Source of the DNA: an uncultured Lachnospiraceae bacterium
Lineage (GTDB): Bacteria > Bacillota > Clostridia > Lachnospirales > Lachnospiraceae
Direction of reading: 5' to 3'
NCBI GenBank assembly: GCA_947631955.1
Contig: CANRNJ010000015.1
Coordinates: 22,854-86,853 of the forward strand
Length of the DNA stretch: 64,000 bases
The stretch's first letter is position 1, and each line of letters starts with the position of its first letter. Below are positions 41,153 to 50,792 of the stretch, one piece after another. Under the pieces are notes generated by a model, which was not told the DNA's origin, did not search any database, and was given only the letters and a program-made list of their open reading frames with translations. Position numbers and translations under genes: made by a program.

Positions 41153-42736
41153 TTAGATATAGTTCATCAGATTGGTCTGCATGATCTTACCGGTTGCCAT
41201 CAGCGCCGCTTCATAGGTAAGTTCCGAACTGGACAGCTCTGTCGCCACCTGCGTCACATCAATACTCTCGTTGTCTGTCTGCAGTTCTTTAAAGGTTTCC
41301 TGCTGCCCCATCAAACGGTTGGAAATCAGATCCAGTCTGCTTCTTCTGGATGCGTTGTTGGTGATGGCGATGTTGTTGTCGTCCATATATTTCTGATACT
41401 TGCTGATCTGATTTTCAAACTGGGTATGGATGTCTTCACGGATATAACTCTGCGCTCTCTCGGCTGCTTCCAGTTTTCTGGTCCAATCCTTGTATTCATC
41501 GCTGTCTTCCGGGAACTCCGCCCGTTTCTTCGTGATATCGCTGATCGTTGTTTCGATATCCTGCAGCATATTGAAGCAACGCTGGAAATCGTCCATATCC
41601 CGCTTGACATCATGGGTAAACACTTCTTCCGCCTGCGTATTGACTTGGATCTTCTGATTGAATCCAACGTCATAGTAGATATCCTGAGGAAGGGTGGTCG
41701 CCTCGGTGTTATAGACCGTCGTCTTTACATTGCCGTCCCCCATGTCCTTTGTTTCTCTGCACTCGAAATAGTGCGCCGGATGGATATCTCCTTCTTCCCA
41801 GTCGCCCTTGTCATAGGACACCTTGAAGCTGTCGCCCTCGCTGAAGTTCGCTTCGTAAAACAGTTCGTTGAAAACGATCTCGCCTGTGGCGGGAACATAC
41901 GCGCAATACGCCTCCCCGCGTTCTTTGGCAGCAGCAGCCTCCTTATAGGCGTCTTCGGCCAATTCCACTTCCTGCATCGTGACCGCATTGCCTGCCGCAT
42001 CATGAAAGGCCACGTCGTTTCCCATACTGTCTTTAAAAGTCAGGTGGGAAGGACCGCCATCCGCCTTGGTCAGATCATCGTAGGAGAGCCGGAAGCGATA
42101 GATCTTCTCGCGCGTGATCCCCTGCTCATAGCTTTCTCCCGACCCGTCGGGATTCATGCCGTCCGGTCCCATACCGCCGGCGTCTATGACGCTGTAATCC
42201 GTGTAGTTGAAGGAATCGATATCGGAGAAATCCAACTGTTCCGTAATGTTGTAGGACGTCGGATGTTCTTTCATCTCGGCAATGTCTTCCGCCGAGAAAG
42301 TGATCGCCGTATCGGTCCGGAAACCGGAAAAGATATAACGTCCGGCATAGTCCACGTTGCCGCTGGAATAAAATTCTTTGGTCAGGGACTTCATCTGAGT
42401 CAGGATGATGTTCAGATCGTCCGAAGTAAGATCCTTGTTGGCGGCGCTTGCCGCCTCCTCATACAGGTTCTTTAAGATCGTGCCGAGCGTATTGAGCGAA
42501 TCCTCTGTCACCGTCATCCAGTTATCCGCGTCTGCGGCGTTCTTCTCATAATACTGCGTCACATACGTCACATTGCTCCTTAAACGCAGAGCGCGGATGG
42601 CCACCACCGGATCGTCCGAGGGTCTGGCGATCTTGCTCTGGGTGGTCATTTGATTGGACAGCTTATCTTCCAAAAGCTTATTCTGATTGAGATTATACAG
42701 CGAATTGTTCCGCATGATCTTATTTGTGATTCTCAT
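41153..42736 (-). CDS. flgL: Flagellar hook-associated protein FlgL
   Basis: Hook-filament junction protein, HAP3. The N-terminal D0/D1 is clear (MRITNKIMRNNSLYNLNQNK; ARPSDDPVVAIRALRLRS), as is the C-terminal part (LISNRLMGQQETFKELQTDN; VTQVATELSSSELTYEAAL, ending NLMNYI). At 527 residues it is longer than many FlgL (about 300), owing to a central domain at about 150-370. It lies between flgK and fliW in the flgM operon. Confidence 0.95.
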   Translation of the reverse strand: MRITNKIMRNNSLYNLNQNKLLEDKLSNQMTTQSKIARPSDDPVVAIRALRLRSNVTYVTQYYEKNAADADNWMTVTEDSLNTLGTILKNLYEEAASAANKDLTSDDLNIILTQMKSLTKEFYSSGNVDYAGRYIFSGFRTDTAITFSAEDIAEMKEHPTSYNITEQLDFSDIDSFNYTDYSVIDAGGMGPDGMNPDGSGESYEQGITREKIYRFRLSYDDLTKADGGPSHLTFKDSMGNDVAFHDAAGNAVTMQEVELAEDAYKEAAAAKERGEAYCAYVPATGEIVFNELFYEANFSEGDSFKVSYDKGDWEEGDIHPAHYFECRETKDMGDGNVKTTVYNTEATTLPQDIYYDVGFNQKIQVNTQAEEVFTHDVKRDMDDFQRCFNMLQDIETTISDITKKRAEFPEDSDEYKDWTRKLEAAERAQSYIREDIHTQFENQISKYQKYMDDNNIAITNNASRRSRLDLISNRLMGQQETFKELQTDNESIDVTQVATELSSSELTYEAALMATGKIMQTNLMNYI

Positions 42737-42833
42737 AGCCTATCATCCTCTCTTCTACAACTTACAACATCGGACCGTCATATGCTTTATCTTCCTATGC
42801 CGGTTCCGGAACCGCCCGGTATATGTCATATCC

Positions 42834-44687
42834 TTATACGCCGGTTTCCAAGATCAGCCTGTCATATACTTCCGTCAGCACCGAGATCATCTTAGACGCC
42901 AGTGTGTAGGAATTTTGATACTTGATCAGGCTGATGGCCTCCTCGTCCTCGTCAACGCCCGATATCGATAATCTCTGGTTGTCGATATTGCTCTCCAGAC
43001 TTAAGTAGGTCGCGTAAAATGTTTCGGAGTTGCTGGAATTGAGCATGGCGTCGGACAATACGCACTCCAGAAAACCGCCTGCGTTCCTGCCCCGGAAACT
43101 GAACTGGTTGGTGTCGTTGATCATGGAGATCACCTTGCGCACCTGATTGTTCTGCTCGACGCCGTCCTGCTCCGTGCCGTCTGTCGTTTCGTCGTCCACG
43201 TTCTCTCTCGTGCCGAGCAGCCTCGCGTTCTTCATCAGTTCTTCCGTGACCGTAACGTTGCCTGCCGTTATATAGTAATAACCTTTCCCGTTATGTCTGG
43301 AATCATTCAGTTCGTCTTCCCGATACTGACCGCTGTTGTCGGGATAGGCGCCGGTGAAAAGTATGCCCGCGTCTTCCCCGTCGCCCGTGAGTCCGTCGGT
43401 AAATATATCATTGACTTTATGGATAAAATCGCGGATCCACTCGTTCATCTGGGTCATATAATAGGGAACGCCCTGATAGTCCGCCTCGTGCCCTATCGAA
43501 GCCCTTCTTCCCGTCTTGACCGCGGTAAGCGCCTGATCGCTCTTTTGGTTATCGATCGTAAACGTATACTGCCCTTCGCCGTCAAAAGTCCAGTCGCTGA
43601 AATAATAAAGCTGATCGCCTATATTGATAACGCCGCCCGTATCGGACAGTTTACACTGTATCATGCTCTGGAGATAAGATTCCGTAGCGGTTATGGTCAC
43701 TTTGGACGTATCGCCGTTGTAGCGGATATTGGTGGCCGTACCGTTGAAATACTCTCCGTTGTTGCCGTCGCGTATCTGGATCAGGCCTTTCAGCTCGCCG
43801 CCCATCGACTCGTTGTATAATCCGAAATCGTTCCCGTTTGTCCAACGGATATCGTACAGGCCGTCCATATCGGTCTGATTCACTTTTTCCTCTTCGCTGC
43901 GCGCCACGCACATAAGCTGATTATAATCGTTCATATCAACCAGCGTCTGTCCACCGGCGATCCTTACGATATATCTTGTCGCGCCCGTGTCGTTGCCCCA
44001 CTGATCGTAGATCGGAGATTCCTCGATATCGACGTCCACCACGGCGGACAGTTCATCGACCAGAGCATCTCTCTTGTCCCGCAGTTCGTTGGCGGTTGCG
44101 CCTGTCATCTCAATGGTATTGATCTGTTTATTGACCGTCGCGATATCCTGCGCGATCGAATTGATATGATCCACACGGATCTTGATCTCGTCGTTTACAT
44201 CGGCCTGAAGGTTCTGCAGGTCGCCGTACATATTGTTGAAATAATCGGTCAGGCTCTTGACGGTGGATATAAAGGACCGCTTGATCGAATCGTTGTTCGG
44301 ATCGTTGGCCAGATTCTGGAGCGATATGGCAACCTGATCGAAAATAGAGGTAAACCCGGTCTTGCCGTCGTCTTCCAGATAGTCCTCGATCATCTTGCAG
44401 TAATACGCTTTCGTGTCAAATTCTCCCAGTTTGGTTTCGTTCTGACGGAACTTGGCATCGTAGAACTGATCGCGGATACGCTCGATCGCCAACGTGTTGA
44501 CGCCCGCGCCCGCGCAGCCGTATGTGGAGAATACCCGGAGAGGATTCATGGCCTCCTGCTTGACTTCCTGCCTGCTGTACCCTTCCGTGTTCGTATTGCT
44601 GATATTGTTGGCCGTCGTGTTGAGCGCCGCATTGGAAGCCCTCAGACCCGATGATGCAATTTCCAAGCCAAAAAATGTAGATGGCAT
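42834..44687 (-). CDS. flgK: Flagellar hook-associated protein FlgK (copy 2 in the operon)
   Basis: Hook-filament junction protein, HAP1, 617 residues. The N-terminal motif STFFGLEIASSGLRASNAAL then NTTANNISNTNTEGYSRQEV is diagnostic, and the C-terminus has EDEEAISLIKYQNSYTLASK. It is preceded by a second flgK-like gene, so the operon encodes two HAP1-type proteins. The central region (about 200-520) differs from the other copy. Confidence 0.95.
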   Translation of the reverse strand: MPSTFFGLEIASSGLRASNAALNTTANNISNTNTEGYSRQEVKQEAMNPLRVFSTYGCAGAGVNTLAIERIRDQFYDAKFRQNETKLGEFDTKAYYCKMIEDYLEDDGKTGFTSIFDQVAISLQNLANDPNNDSIKRSFISTVKSLTDYFNNMYGDLQNLQADVNDEIKIRVDHINSIAQDIATVNKQINTIEMTGATANELRDKRDALVDELSAVVDVDIEESPIYDQWGNDTGATRYIVRIAGGQTLVDMNDYNQLMCVARSEEEKVNQTDMDGLYDIRWTNGNDFGLYNESMGGELKGLIQIRDGNNGEYFNGTATNIRYNGDTSKVTITATESYLQSMIQCKLSDTGGVINIGDQLYYFSDWTFDGEGQYTFTIDNQKSDQALTAVKTGRRASIGHEADYQGVPYYMTQMNEWIRDFIHKVNDIFTDGLTGDGEDAGILFTGAYPDNSGQYREDELNDSRHNGKGYYYITAGNVTVTEELMKNARLLGTRENVDDETTDGTEQDGVEQNNQVRKVISMINDTNQFSFRGRNAGGFLECVLSDAMLNSSNSETFYATYLSLESNIDNQRLSISGVDEDEEAISLIKYQNSYTLASKMISVLTEVYDRLILETGV

Positions 44688-44722
44688 AAACTCACTCCTT
44701 CCCTTTTCTCAGGAACCGGACC

Positions 44723-46372
44723 TTATCGTCCGAGAGTCGTCAAGATATGTTCAAGCATCTCGCTGATCACATTGATATAACGGCTCGATGCATTGTACGC
44801 ATTTTGGTATCTGATCATGTTGGTCAGTTCCTCGTCGGAGGAAACGCCCACCACCTGCTCTCTCGCGTTGAGCAGGGAATCCGTCGCCACGGTCTGCGTC
44901 ACCTGAACGCCCCGCATGACCGATCCGCTGTTTGCTACCTGAGATACCAGATTTTTATAATAATCCGTAAAAGAAAGCGGCGTCTGTACATTCGGGTTCA
45001 GCGTATAGATCTGCTCTTCAAAAGCTGTTTTCAGCATCTCCATCGCCGGATTGTCTTCCGAGTGTTCATCCAATCGGAATTTTAAAAGCGAAGGGTTCTG
45101 CCGCAGGACCTGATTGATCGTCATATTGGAAACGGTCCAGTCGTCGTGTTCGTTCAGCTTCTTGAACATCTGTAAAGGATCGCCGTTCTCGTCCCTCAGA
45201 TATCCCGTTTCGTTATCCGGATCGACGCGGTTCGCCTCCCATTCAAGGATCCCGTTGATCTTGGTGGTTACGGCATGGATCAGCTGATCGAACTCCGCCT
45301 CCACATTCATGACGACCGACTGGGAGATCTGTTTGTCGTACCATCCGGCCTCGTATTGGCCGTCCAGATTGATATTCTGGAGTTCCCGGTAAGTCGCTCT
45401 GTGATCGCCTCTGGCGAGCAGCATACTTTTCAGGGAACCGATATCCGTATTCAGATCGGAAGATACCGTTCTGGTCAGGTCAAAGACCTGCGCAGCCTTA
45501 ACGCTCTGCGGTGAAACGATCTTCTTGCCGTCTTCATCGTATGTATAGCTTGCAAGCATCGCCCAGTACGGCGTGTAGAAACCGGTCTTGGGATCCGTAT
45601 AAAGTTCCACCTTGTTGACAAGGCCGCCTTTTACAAGATCCACGTCTTCCAGTCTTACATTCACATAGCCCGTTATATCCTCGCTGAAGGAAATATTCGC
45701 CAGTTTCGCCAGTTCGTCCAGAAGATAATTGCGGCGGTCGCGAAGGTCGTTGGCATGTTCCTGTCCCGCCTCTATCGCTGTGATCCGCTCATTCAGCTCC
45801 TCTATCTGCTGCGCGTAGCTGTTGATGTTGTTCACGTCTTTGACGATGGACTCATTCAGGTTATCCTGATACTGTCCCAGACTGGTGTATACGGCTGACG
45901 CCTTTGTGATAAATTCGTAAGAACGGGTCACGAACAGGTTCTGATTGACCGCGCTCGTGGGGTCTTTGCTCAGCTCCTGAACCGAAACCCACAGATTGGA
46001 CAGCGCTTCGGAGAATTCATGACCCTCGATGGAACCGCCGCCTTCCGTTTCACCCAATATATATTCAATCTCTTCCAAAGCTCCCGCCGAAACATCATAA
46101 AACGCGCTCCGTCCCGATTCCCGGCGATAGTTTTTGTCCAGAAATACATCTCTTTCTTGTCTTGTGAGGGTATAGTTGACGCCACGACCGATCTGATGCC
46201 AGTTCGGTCTTCCCTTATAAGTCGTCGCATACGACCTTGTTCCTTGGGAAACCTGCTGTCTGGTATATCCTGTGGTGTCCAGATTAGACATGTTGTGCGC
46301 CGTCGTATTCAGCGCATTATTTGAAGTTTGTAAGCCCGATACGCCTACCCAAAAGCTACCCATTAATGACAT
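44723..46372 (-). CDS. flgK: Flagellar hook-associated protein FlgK-like (copy 1 in the operon)
   Basis: A second HAP1-type protein, 549 residues: GSFWVGVSGLQTSNNALNTT, AHNMSNLDTTGYTRQQVSQG at the N-terminus and SDEELTNMIRYQNAYNASSR near the C-terminus. It keeps the NANNxSNxxTxGYxRQ-type signature and the C-terminal D0. It lies between flgN and the 617-residue flgK. Which of the two forms the main junction ring cannot be told from sequence. Confidence 0.92.
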   Translation of the reverse strand: MSLMGSFWVGVSGLQTSNNALNTTAHNMSNLDTTGYTRQQVSQGTRSYATTYKGRPNWHQIGRGVNYTLTRQERDVFLDKNYRRESGRSAFYDVSAGALEEIEYILGETEGGGSIEGHEFSEALSNLWVSVQELSKDPTSAVNQNLFVTRSYEFITKASAVYTSLGQYQDNLNESIVKDVNNINSYAQQIEELNERITAIEAGQEHANDLRDRRNYLLDELAKLANISFSEDITGYVNVRLEDVDLVKGGLVNKVELYTDPKTGFYTPYWAMLASYTYDEDGKKIVSPQSVKAAQVFDLTRTVSSDLNTDIGSLKSMLLARGDHRATYRELQNINLDGQYEAGWYDKQISQSVVMNVEAEFDQLIHAVTTKINGILEWEANRVDPDNETGYLRDENGDPLQMFKKLNEHDDWTVSNMTINQVLRQNPSLLKFRLDEHSEDNPAMEMLKTAFEEQIYTLNPNVQTPLSFTDYYKNLVSQVANSGSVMRGVQVTQTVATDSLLNAREQVVGVSSDEELTNMIRYQNAYNASSRYINVISEMLEHILTTLGR

Positions 46373-46392
46373 AACGCTACCGTCCTCAACAA

Positions 46393-46911
46393 TTACTGTT
46401 TCGCGTCAAAAGCCTTGCTTCCCAGTCCGATCACATCTCCGGTATTGTATGCGCCTTTGTTGTAATTAGCCGTTTCAGGCGCTTTGTTCATCGACTGGAG
46501 GACGTTCATATTGAACTGTACCAATTCCAAGGCCTGCTGAAGCAGTTCGCGGTTCTGCTCGTTGACCCGCTTCACGTTCCGCACATTCTCCTGAAGCTTG
46601 TCATAGACAGCCGCCAGCTTCGCCTGTTCTTCCGGCCTTGACGCCAACATCTTGATCAAATCTACGATTTTTAAATTGTCAACATCCTTGTTAAGTACAT
46701 TCGCAATATCATCGACAGCTTCGATCCTCTGGTTGTCCAGATGGTTTATCCTGCTTACTATGATCTGCTCTTCATCCGTGATTTTTGTTAATTCTTCCAA
46801 GTCCTCCGACACAATGACAGGAGTCTTCTTCAGCGACAGATCGTAAAGGAGCCCGTATTCCCTGCTCTCCTTCTCCAATACATCGATCAATACTTCCATT
46901 AAACTTGCCAC
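46393..46911 (-). CDS. flgN: Flagellar chaperone FlgN
   Basis: Export chaperone for FlgK and FlgL. The 172-residue helical protein starts ASLMEVLIDVLEKESREYGL and contains the typical heptad-rich region (ELTKITDEEQIIVSRINHLD; NVKRVNEQNRELLQQALELV). It lies in the canonical flgM-flgN-flgK order, 24 bases after flgM and 20 before flgK. Confidence 0.93.
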   Translation of the reverse strand: MASLMEVLIDVLEKESREYGLLYDLSLKKTPVIVSEDLEELTKITDEEQIIVSRINHLDNQRIEAVDDIANVLNKDVDNLKIVDLIKMLASRPEEQAKLAAVYDKLQENVRNVKRVNEQNRELLQQALELVQFNMNVLQSMNKAPETANYNKGAYNTGDVIGLGSKAFDAKQ

Positions 46912-46935
46912 GTCAGATTATCTCCTTCATTATGT

Positions 46936-47217
46936 CTACAGGCTTTCGATCTCCTCGTACTTCTTCATCAGTTTCTCCGCAAAGCTTTCTCCGCTTACCT
47001 GATAAGTGCCGTTTGCGATACCGGCTTTGATGGGAGCGGTCAGCTCTTCCCTGATATCGTCCGCCGCGGCTACCGCGTTCTTGGCGATCTGAATATCTTT
47101 TCCGATACTGGAAATCTGTATGCGGTCGGAACCGGCTGTCTTCGCTTTATCCTGAACCTTAACAGGCTTCTTTGCGTTATATAACTGCTGTACCTGTGTA
47201 TATGCTTCGATACGCAT
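46936..47217 (-). CDS. flgM: Anti-sigma-28 factor FlgM
   Basis: FlgM holds sigma-28 inactive until the hook is complete. The 93-residue protein is normal in length; the N-terminal half is flexible (IEAYTQVQQLYNAKKPVKVQ) and the C-terminal sigma-binding helices (about 50-93) contain VAAADDIREELTAPIKAGIA and SFAEKLMKKYEEI. AAGGAGAG precedes the ATG. It is first in its operon, behind a sigma-28 promoter, so it is autoregulated through sigma-28. Confidence 0.95.
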   Translation of the reverse strand: MRIEAYTQVQQLYNAKKPVKVQDKAKTAGSDRIQISSIGKDIQIAKNAVAAADDIREELTAPIKAGIANGTYQVSGESFAEKLMKKYEEIESL

Positions 47218-47256
47218 AAGAAACTCTCCTTTCCCAGATAAATCTTTACATTATTT

Positions 47257-47283
47257 GTATCGGTTATTTCGCCAAAGACTTTA
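47257..47283 (-). promoter_or_regulatory. Sigma-28 promoter of the flgM operon
   Basis: Minus strand TAAA (47283-47280), 15-base spacer, ACCGATAC (47264-47257), about 40 bases before flgM. It should drive flgM-flgN-flgK-flgK-flgL-fliW-csrA. Confidence 0.88.
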
Positions 47284-47335
47284 GAGTTGAATTTATTTTT
47301 TCTTATTTTTACAAAAATCACGCTTTTTCATACGC

Positions 47336-47361
47336 AAAAAAAGGATCCCGCCGCGGGATCC
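47336..47361 (-). terminator. Terminator of the alpha-galactoside operon
   Basis: Minus-strand hairpin with arms GGATCCCG/CGGGATCC and a three-base loop, followed by seven T, directly after the ROK kinase gene. Confidence 0.93.
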
Positions 47362-47381
47362 TCCGCCTCCGGAAGACCGCG

Positions 47382-48263
47382 TCAGGATTTTGCGCGCGCT
47401 CTCGCCGCCAGTTCCAGGCAGCCCATGATCCCCTGATCGTCCCCCAGACTCGCGGGAACGATATAGCGCTCCATATCGTCCAGACGCTTCGTCCGGATGT
47501 ATCCGCTGAGCAGCCGGGCGGTCTTTTCGCGGATCAGAGGAAACAGCTGCGTCTGGTGCATGACGCCGCCGCCCAGTATGATCATCTGGGGCGACAGGGT
47601 CAGGATATATCCTGTGAGCGCCTGCGCGATATAGTCCGCCTCCAACTCCCACACTTCCGGCCTGTCGGCAAGGTTTGCCGCCTTATCTCCCCATCTCTCC
47701 TCGATGGCGGGGCCGGATGCCAGACCTTCCAGACAATTCTTGTGATACGGGCATCTGCCGCCATACGGATCGTCCTTTCTCGGAGTGATCAGGACATGGC
47801 CCGTTTCCGGGTGGAGCATCCCGTGGAGCAGGCGGCCTTCTATGTATATGCCTCCGCCTACGCCTGTGCCCACCGTCAGATAGATCACGCAGGACAGTCC
47901 TTTTGCCTGTCCGAAAGTCACCTCTCCGAGCACCGAAGCGTTGACATCCGTGTCAAAACCGACCGGACACCCCAGCGCACCCGCAAAAGCGCCCGCCATA
48001 TCAAACTCCCGCCATGCCAGTTTGGGCGTGGATGTGATGTATCCGTACTTCGGCGATCTTCTGTCCAGTTCGATGGGCCCGAAACATCCTATGCCCAGCG
48101 CCTCCACTCCGCGCTCCTTAAAATAAGCGGTCAACTCCGGGATCGTTTCCTCCGGCGTTCTCGTAGGGATCGAGATCTGCTCGAAGATCCTGCCTGTTTC
48201 ATCTCCTATGGCGCACACCATCTTAGTGCCGCCCGCTTCCAACGCACCCAGTTTCAGATTCAT
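47382..48263 (-). CDS. ROK-family sugar kinase
   Basis: Phosphorylates a hexose, probably fructose or glucose released by the operon's hydrolases. The 293-residue protein has the ATP-binding GALEAGGTKMVCAIGDETG (about 5-23), the ROK substrate loop LGIGCFGPIELDR, GTGVGGGIYIEGRLLHGML, and the zinc-binding GRCPYHKNCLEGLASGPAIE in place of the classical CxCGxxGCxE. The short form resembles fructokinases. The ATG at 48263 follows GGAG. It is the last gene of the operon. Confidence 0.9.
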   Translation of the reverse strand: MNLKLGALEAGGTKMVCAIGDETGRIFEQISIPTRTPEETIPELTAYFKERGVEALGIGCFGPIELDRRSPKYGYITSTPKLAWREFDMAGAFAGALGCPVGFDTDVNASVLGEVTFGQAKGLSCVIYLTVGTGVGGGIYIEGRLLHGMLHPETGHVLITPRKDDPYGGRCPYHKNCLEGLASGPAIEERWGDKAANLADRPEVWELEADYIAQALTGYILTLSPQMIILGGGVMHQTQLFPLIREKTARLLSGYIRTKRLDDMERYIVPASLGDDQGIMGCLELAARARAKS

Positions 48264-48287
48264 CCTAATCTCCATTCTATCCCTTTT

Positions 48288-50702
48288 TCAGGGATTCTCC
48301 GTTTCCTGTTCCGCTTCCATAAAGTAGAGCCGCGATGCGAAATCTGGGAAATGCCGCACTTCGCCGTTATATCCCGTCGCCGCAAAAGCCTGTTTCAGCC
48401 GGACGCCGCCGTACATCAGCGTATCTCCGTATGCGCGCACGTTTTCCGTTTCTCCGTCCATCTTGACAAACTTTGCGACGGCCCTGTGCATCAGGGAATC
48501 CTGCCTGATATGGATCGGGGCCACGGTATTGACCAGATCGCCGAACTCCCTCACATCATATTTGAGCGCGCGGTTATAAAAACGATACTTCCGCTCAGGA
48601 TCCAGCCCTCTGGCCCGGTAACACTCATACTGCGTGTTGGGGACGACCAGTTTCTGCATGAGGAATCCCACCGCTTTCGTGCGGTCCTGCGACACGCACG
48701 TCCACTCCGTCACATTGCCGTCGGACCGGCCAAGACAGCTGGCTGCGGCGCCGCCGGACACATTCCCCGTAAACGTCCGCCCGCGGTAGAAAGTGCCGGT
48801 CTGCAGGACGCTTCTCCACTTCTTATACAGCGCGATCTGCTCCCGGACCGCGTCCAGTTCTTCTTTTTTCATATCGCAGAAATTGCACTCATATCCGAAG
48901 ATGCCGAAACATGCTGCATGAAAACGCGTTTCGAGCGGCGTTATGCGCAGCGTCTGATGATTCGGGCAGGAAGAAACATGGGCGCTCACCACGGACATCG
49001 GATAGCCGTAGCTGCAGCCTGTCTGGATCTCCGTGCGGCACAGCGCGTCCGTGTCGTCACTGGCCCAGATCTGTGGACAATAACACAGGATGCCGAGATC
49101 GAAACGGTTGCCGCCCGCGGCGCATCCCTCAAAAAGGATGTGGGGGAAACGCTCCGTCAGTTCCTTCATACAGCGGTAAAGCCCTATGACATAGCGGTGC
49201 GCCGTTTCACCCTGCCTGTCGGCGGGAAGCGAGGCGGAATAATAATCGGTAAAAGTCCGGTTCATGTCCCATTTCACATAAGAGATCCCCTCGGTGGCAA
49301 ACACGCTGCTCATGGCATCTATGATATAGTCCTGAACGTCTTTCCGCGTCAGATCGAGGATCCTCTGGTTCCTGCCCTCCGAATGTGGTTTTCCGGGGAT
49401 ATGCAGGGTCCAGTCCGGATGCGCCTCATACAGCCTGCTCTTGACGTTGACCATCTCCGGCTCCACCCAGATGCCGAAATCCAGTCCCATTCCGTTGATC
49501 TTGCGCGCCAGACCGTCCAGACCGCCCGGCAGCTTTTTACGGTTCACTTCCCAATCGCCCAGCGACTGCGTGTCGTCGTCCCTTGTCCCAAACCATCCGT
49601 CGTCCATGACGAAAAGTTCGACGCCCGCTTCTTTGGCCGCTTGGGCAAGTTTCAAAAGCCTGCTCTCATTGATGTCAAAATAGGCCGCTTCCCAGCTGTT
49701 CAGCAGGACCGGGCGCTCTTTCTTCTTCCACTCCCCGCGCACGATGTGCTCCCTGACGAAACGGTGCATACAGCGGCTCATTCCGTTATATCCTTCACAG
49801 GAGTACGTCATGACCGCCTCCGGCGCTTCGAAATCCTCACCCGCACCGACCGTATAACAGAAAGACTGCGGATTGATCCCCGACACCACCCTTACCTTGC
49901 CGCTGCTGCTCACTTCCACGGCTTCATAGTGATTGCCGCTGTAAATAAGATTCAATCCGTAAACTTCGCCCGCATCCTGCGACGTCCCCGGCCTGCTCAA
50001 CATGACAAACGGGTTGGCCCGGCTGGACGAAGTCCCCGTATAGGAAGCGTTCACGCTCTTTCCGGATATGACATTTATGTCATTTCTTTTCATTTCTCGC
50101 GCCCACGCGCCCGTAAACGTCGTGAAGACATACTCCGCCGGGTCCAGATCCAGCTGCATACTCATGAGCCGGGTCAGCCTGACCGGTTCCTCACTCTCAT
50201 TGATCAGCCGGGCGCTCCTCGTGATCACATCGCAGTCCTCATACACATAATAGTGCAGTTCAAGGGCAAGAGCGTACTGGCGGTCGCGCAGCGTGACGCA
50301 CAGATGCCCGGTCTTACCCTCCTCGTCATAGGAGCCGGGCAGCGTTTTGAATTCTTCTTTTCCTGTACTTATATCGGCTTTTTCAAACAAAAAATCAGAG
50401 GTAAAACTGCCGTCCGCATGGACCGCCTCGATAAAAGGCTCCCGGATGTCCCCTTTTCCGTAGGAAGACATCTCCAGACGGATATCTTCCAGAGAGAACT
50501 CCGAGCACTCACTGTTGTACGCATTGGTATTGCCCGGCAGGAACGCATGCCGCTCCGCCAAAGCTTCTGCGTCCCCGTCGTCCATGACCGTGATCCTGCG
50601 TCCGTAATACAAGTGCTCAAGATGCCCTGTCTTCATGACCCGGAAGCAATAACTGGTACCGGGTGTTTCCAACACAAAACACTGTCCAAATCTTTTAATC
50701 AT
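48288..50702 (-). CDS. Alpha-galactosidase, glycoside hydrolase family 36
   Basis: Hydrolyses alpha-galactosides such as melibiose and raffinose. The 804-residue protein follows the GH36 plan: N-terminal beta-sandwich (about 1-320), TIM barrel (about 320-650) with the nucleophile motif SYVKWDMNRTFTDYYSA and the acid/base region PQIWASDDTDALCRTEIQTG, then a C-terminal beta domain. VMDDGWFGTRDDDTQSLGDW is also conserved. No signal peptide is seen, so it acts on sugars imported by the neighbouring symporter. Confidence 0.95.
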   Translation of the reverse strand: MIKRFGQCFVLETPGTSYCFRVMKTGHLEHLYYGRRITVMDDGDAEALAERHAFLPGNTNAYNSECSEFSLEDIRLEMSSYGKGDIREPFIEAVHADGSFTSDFLFEKADISTGKEEFKTLPGSYDEEGKTGHLCVTLRDRQYALALELHYYVYEDCDVITRSARLINESEEPVRLTRLMSMQLDLDPAEYVFTTFTGAWAREMKRNDINVISGKSVNASYTGTSSSRANPFVMLSRPGTSQDAGEVYGLNLIYSGNHYEAVEVSSSGKVRVVSGINPQSFCYTVGAGEDFEAPEAVMTYSCEGYNGMSRCMHRFVREHIVRGEWKKKERPVLLNSWEAAYFDINESRLLKLAQAAKEAGVELFVMDDGWFGTRDDDTQSLGDWEVNRKKLPGGLDGLARKINGMGLDFGIWVEPEMVNVKSRLYEAHPDWTLHIPGKPHSEGRNQRILDLTRKDVQDYIIDAMSSVFATEGISYVKWDMNRTFTDYYSASLPADRQGETAHRYVIGLYRCMKELTERFPHILFEGCAAGGNRFDLGILCYCPQIWASDDTDALCRTEIQTGCSYGYPMSVVSAHVSSCPNHQTLRITPLETRFHAACFGIFGYECNFCDMKKEELDAVREQIALYKKWRSVLQTGTFYRGRTFTGNVSGGAAASCLGRSDGNVTEWTCVSQDRTKAVGFLMQKLVVPNTQYECYRARGLDPERKYRFYNRALKYDVREFGDLVNTVAPIHIRQDSLMHRAVAKFVKMDGETENVRAYGDTLMYGGVRLKQAFAATGYNGEVRHFPDFASRLYFMEAEQETENP

Positions 50703-50792
50703 CTCATGCCCTCTCTGTTCTGCGGCCCGCTGCTGTGCATTTTATTCTGCCCTTTTCAGCGGACCGCTGCTGCGCGCGTTGTCTTGATCTGT

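Noticed and set aside
40979..42475. Open frame of 498 codons on the plus strand
   Set aside because: Antisense shadow of flgL and fliW, which are unmistakable on the minus strand.
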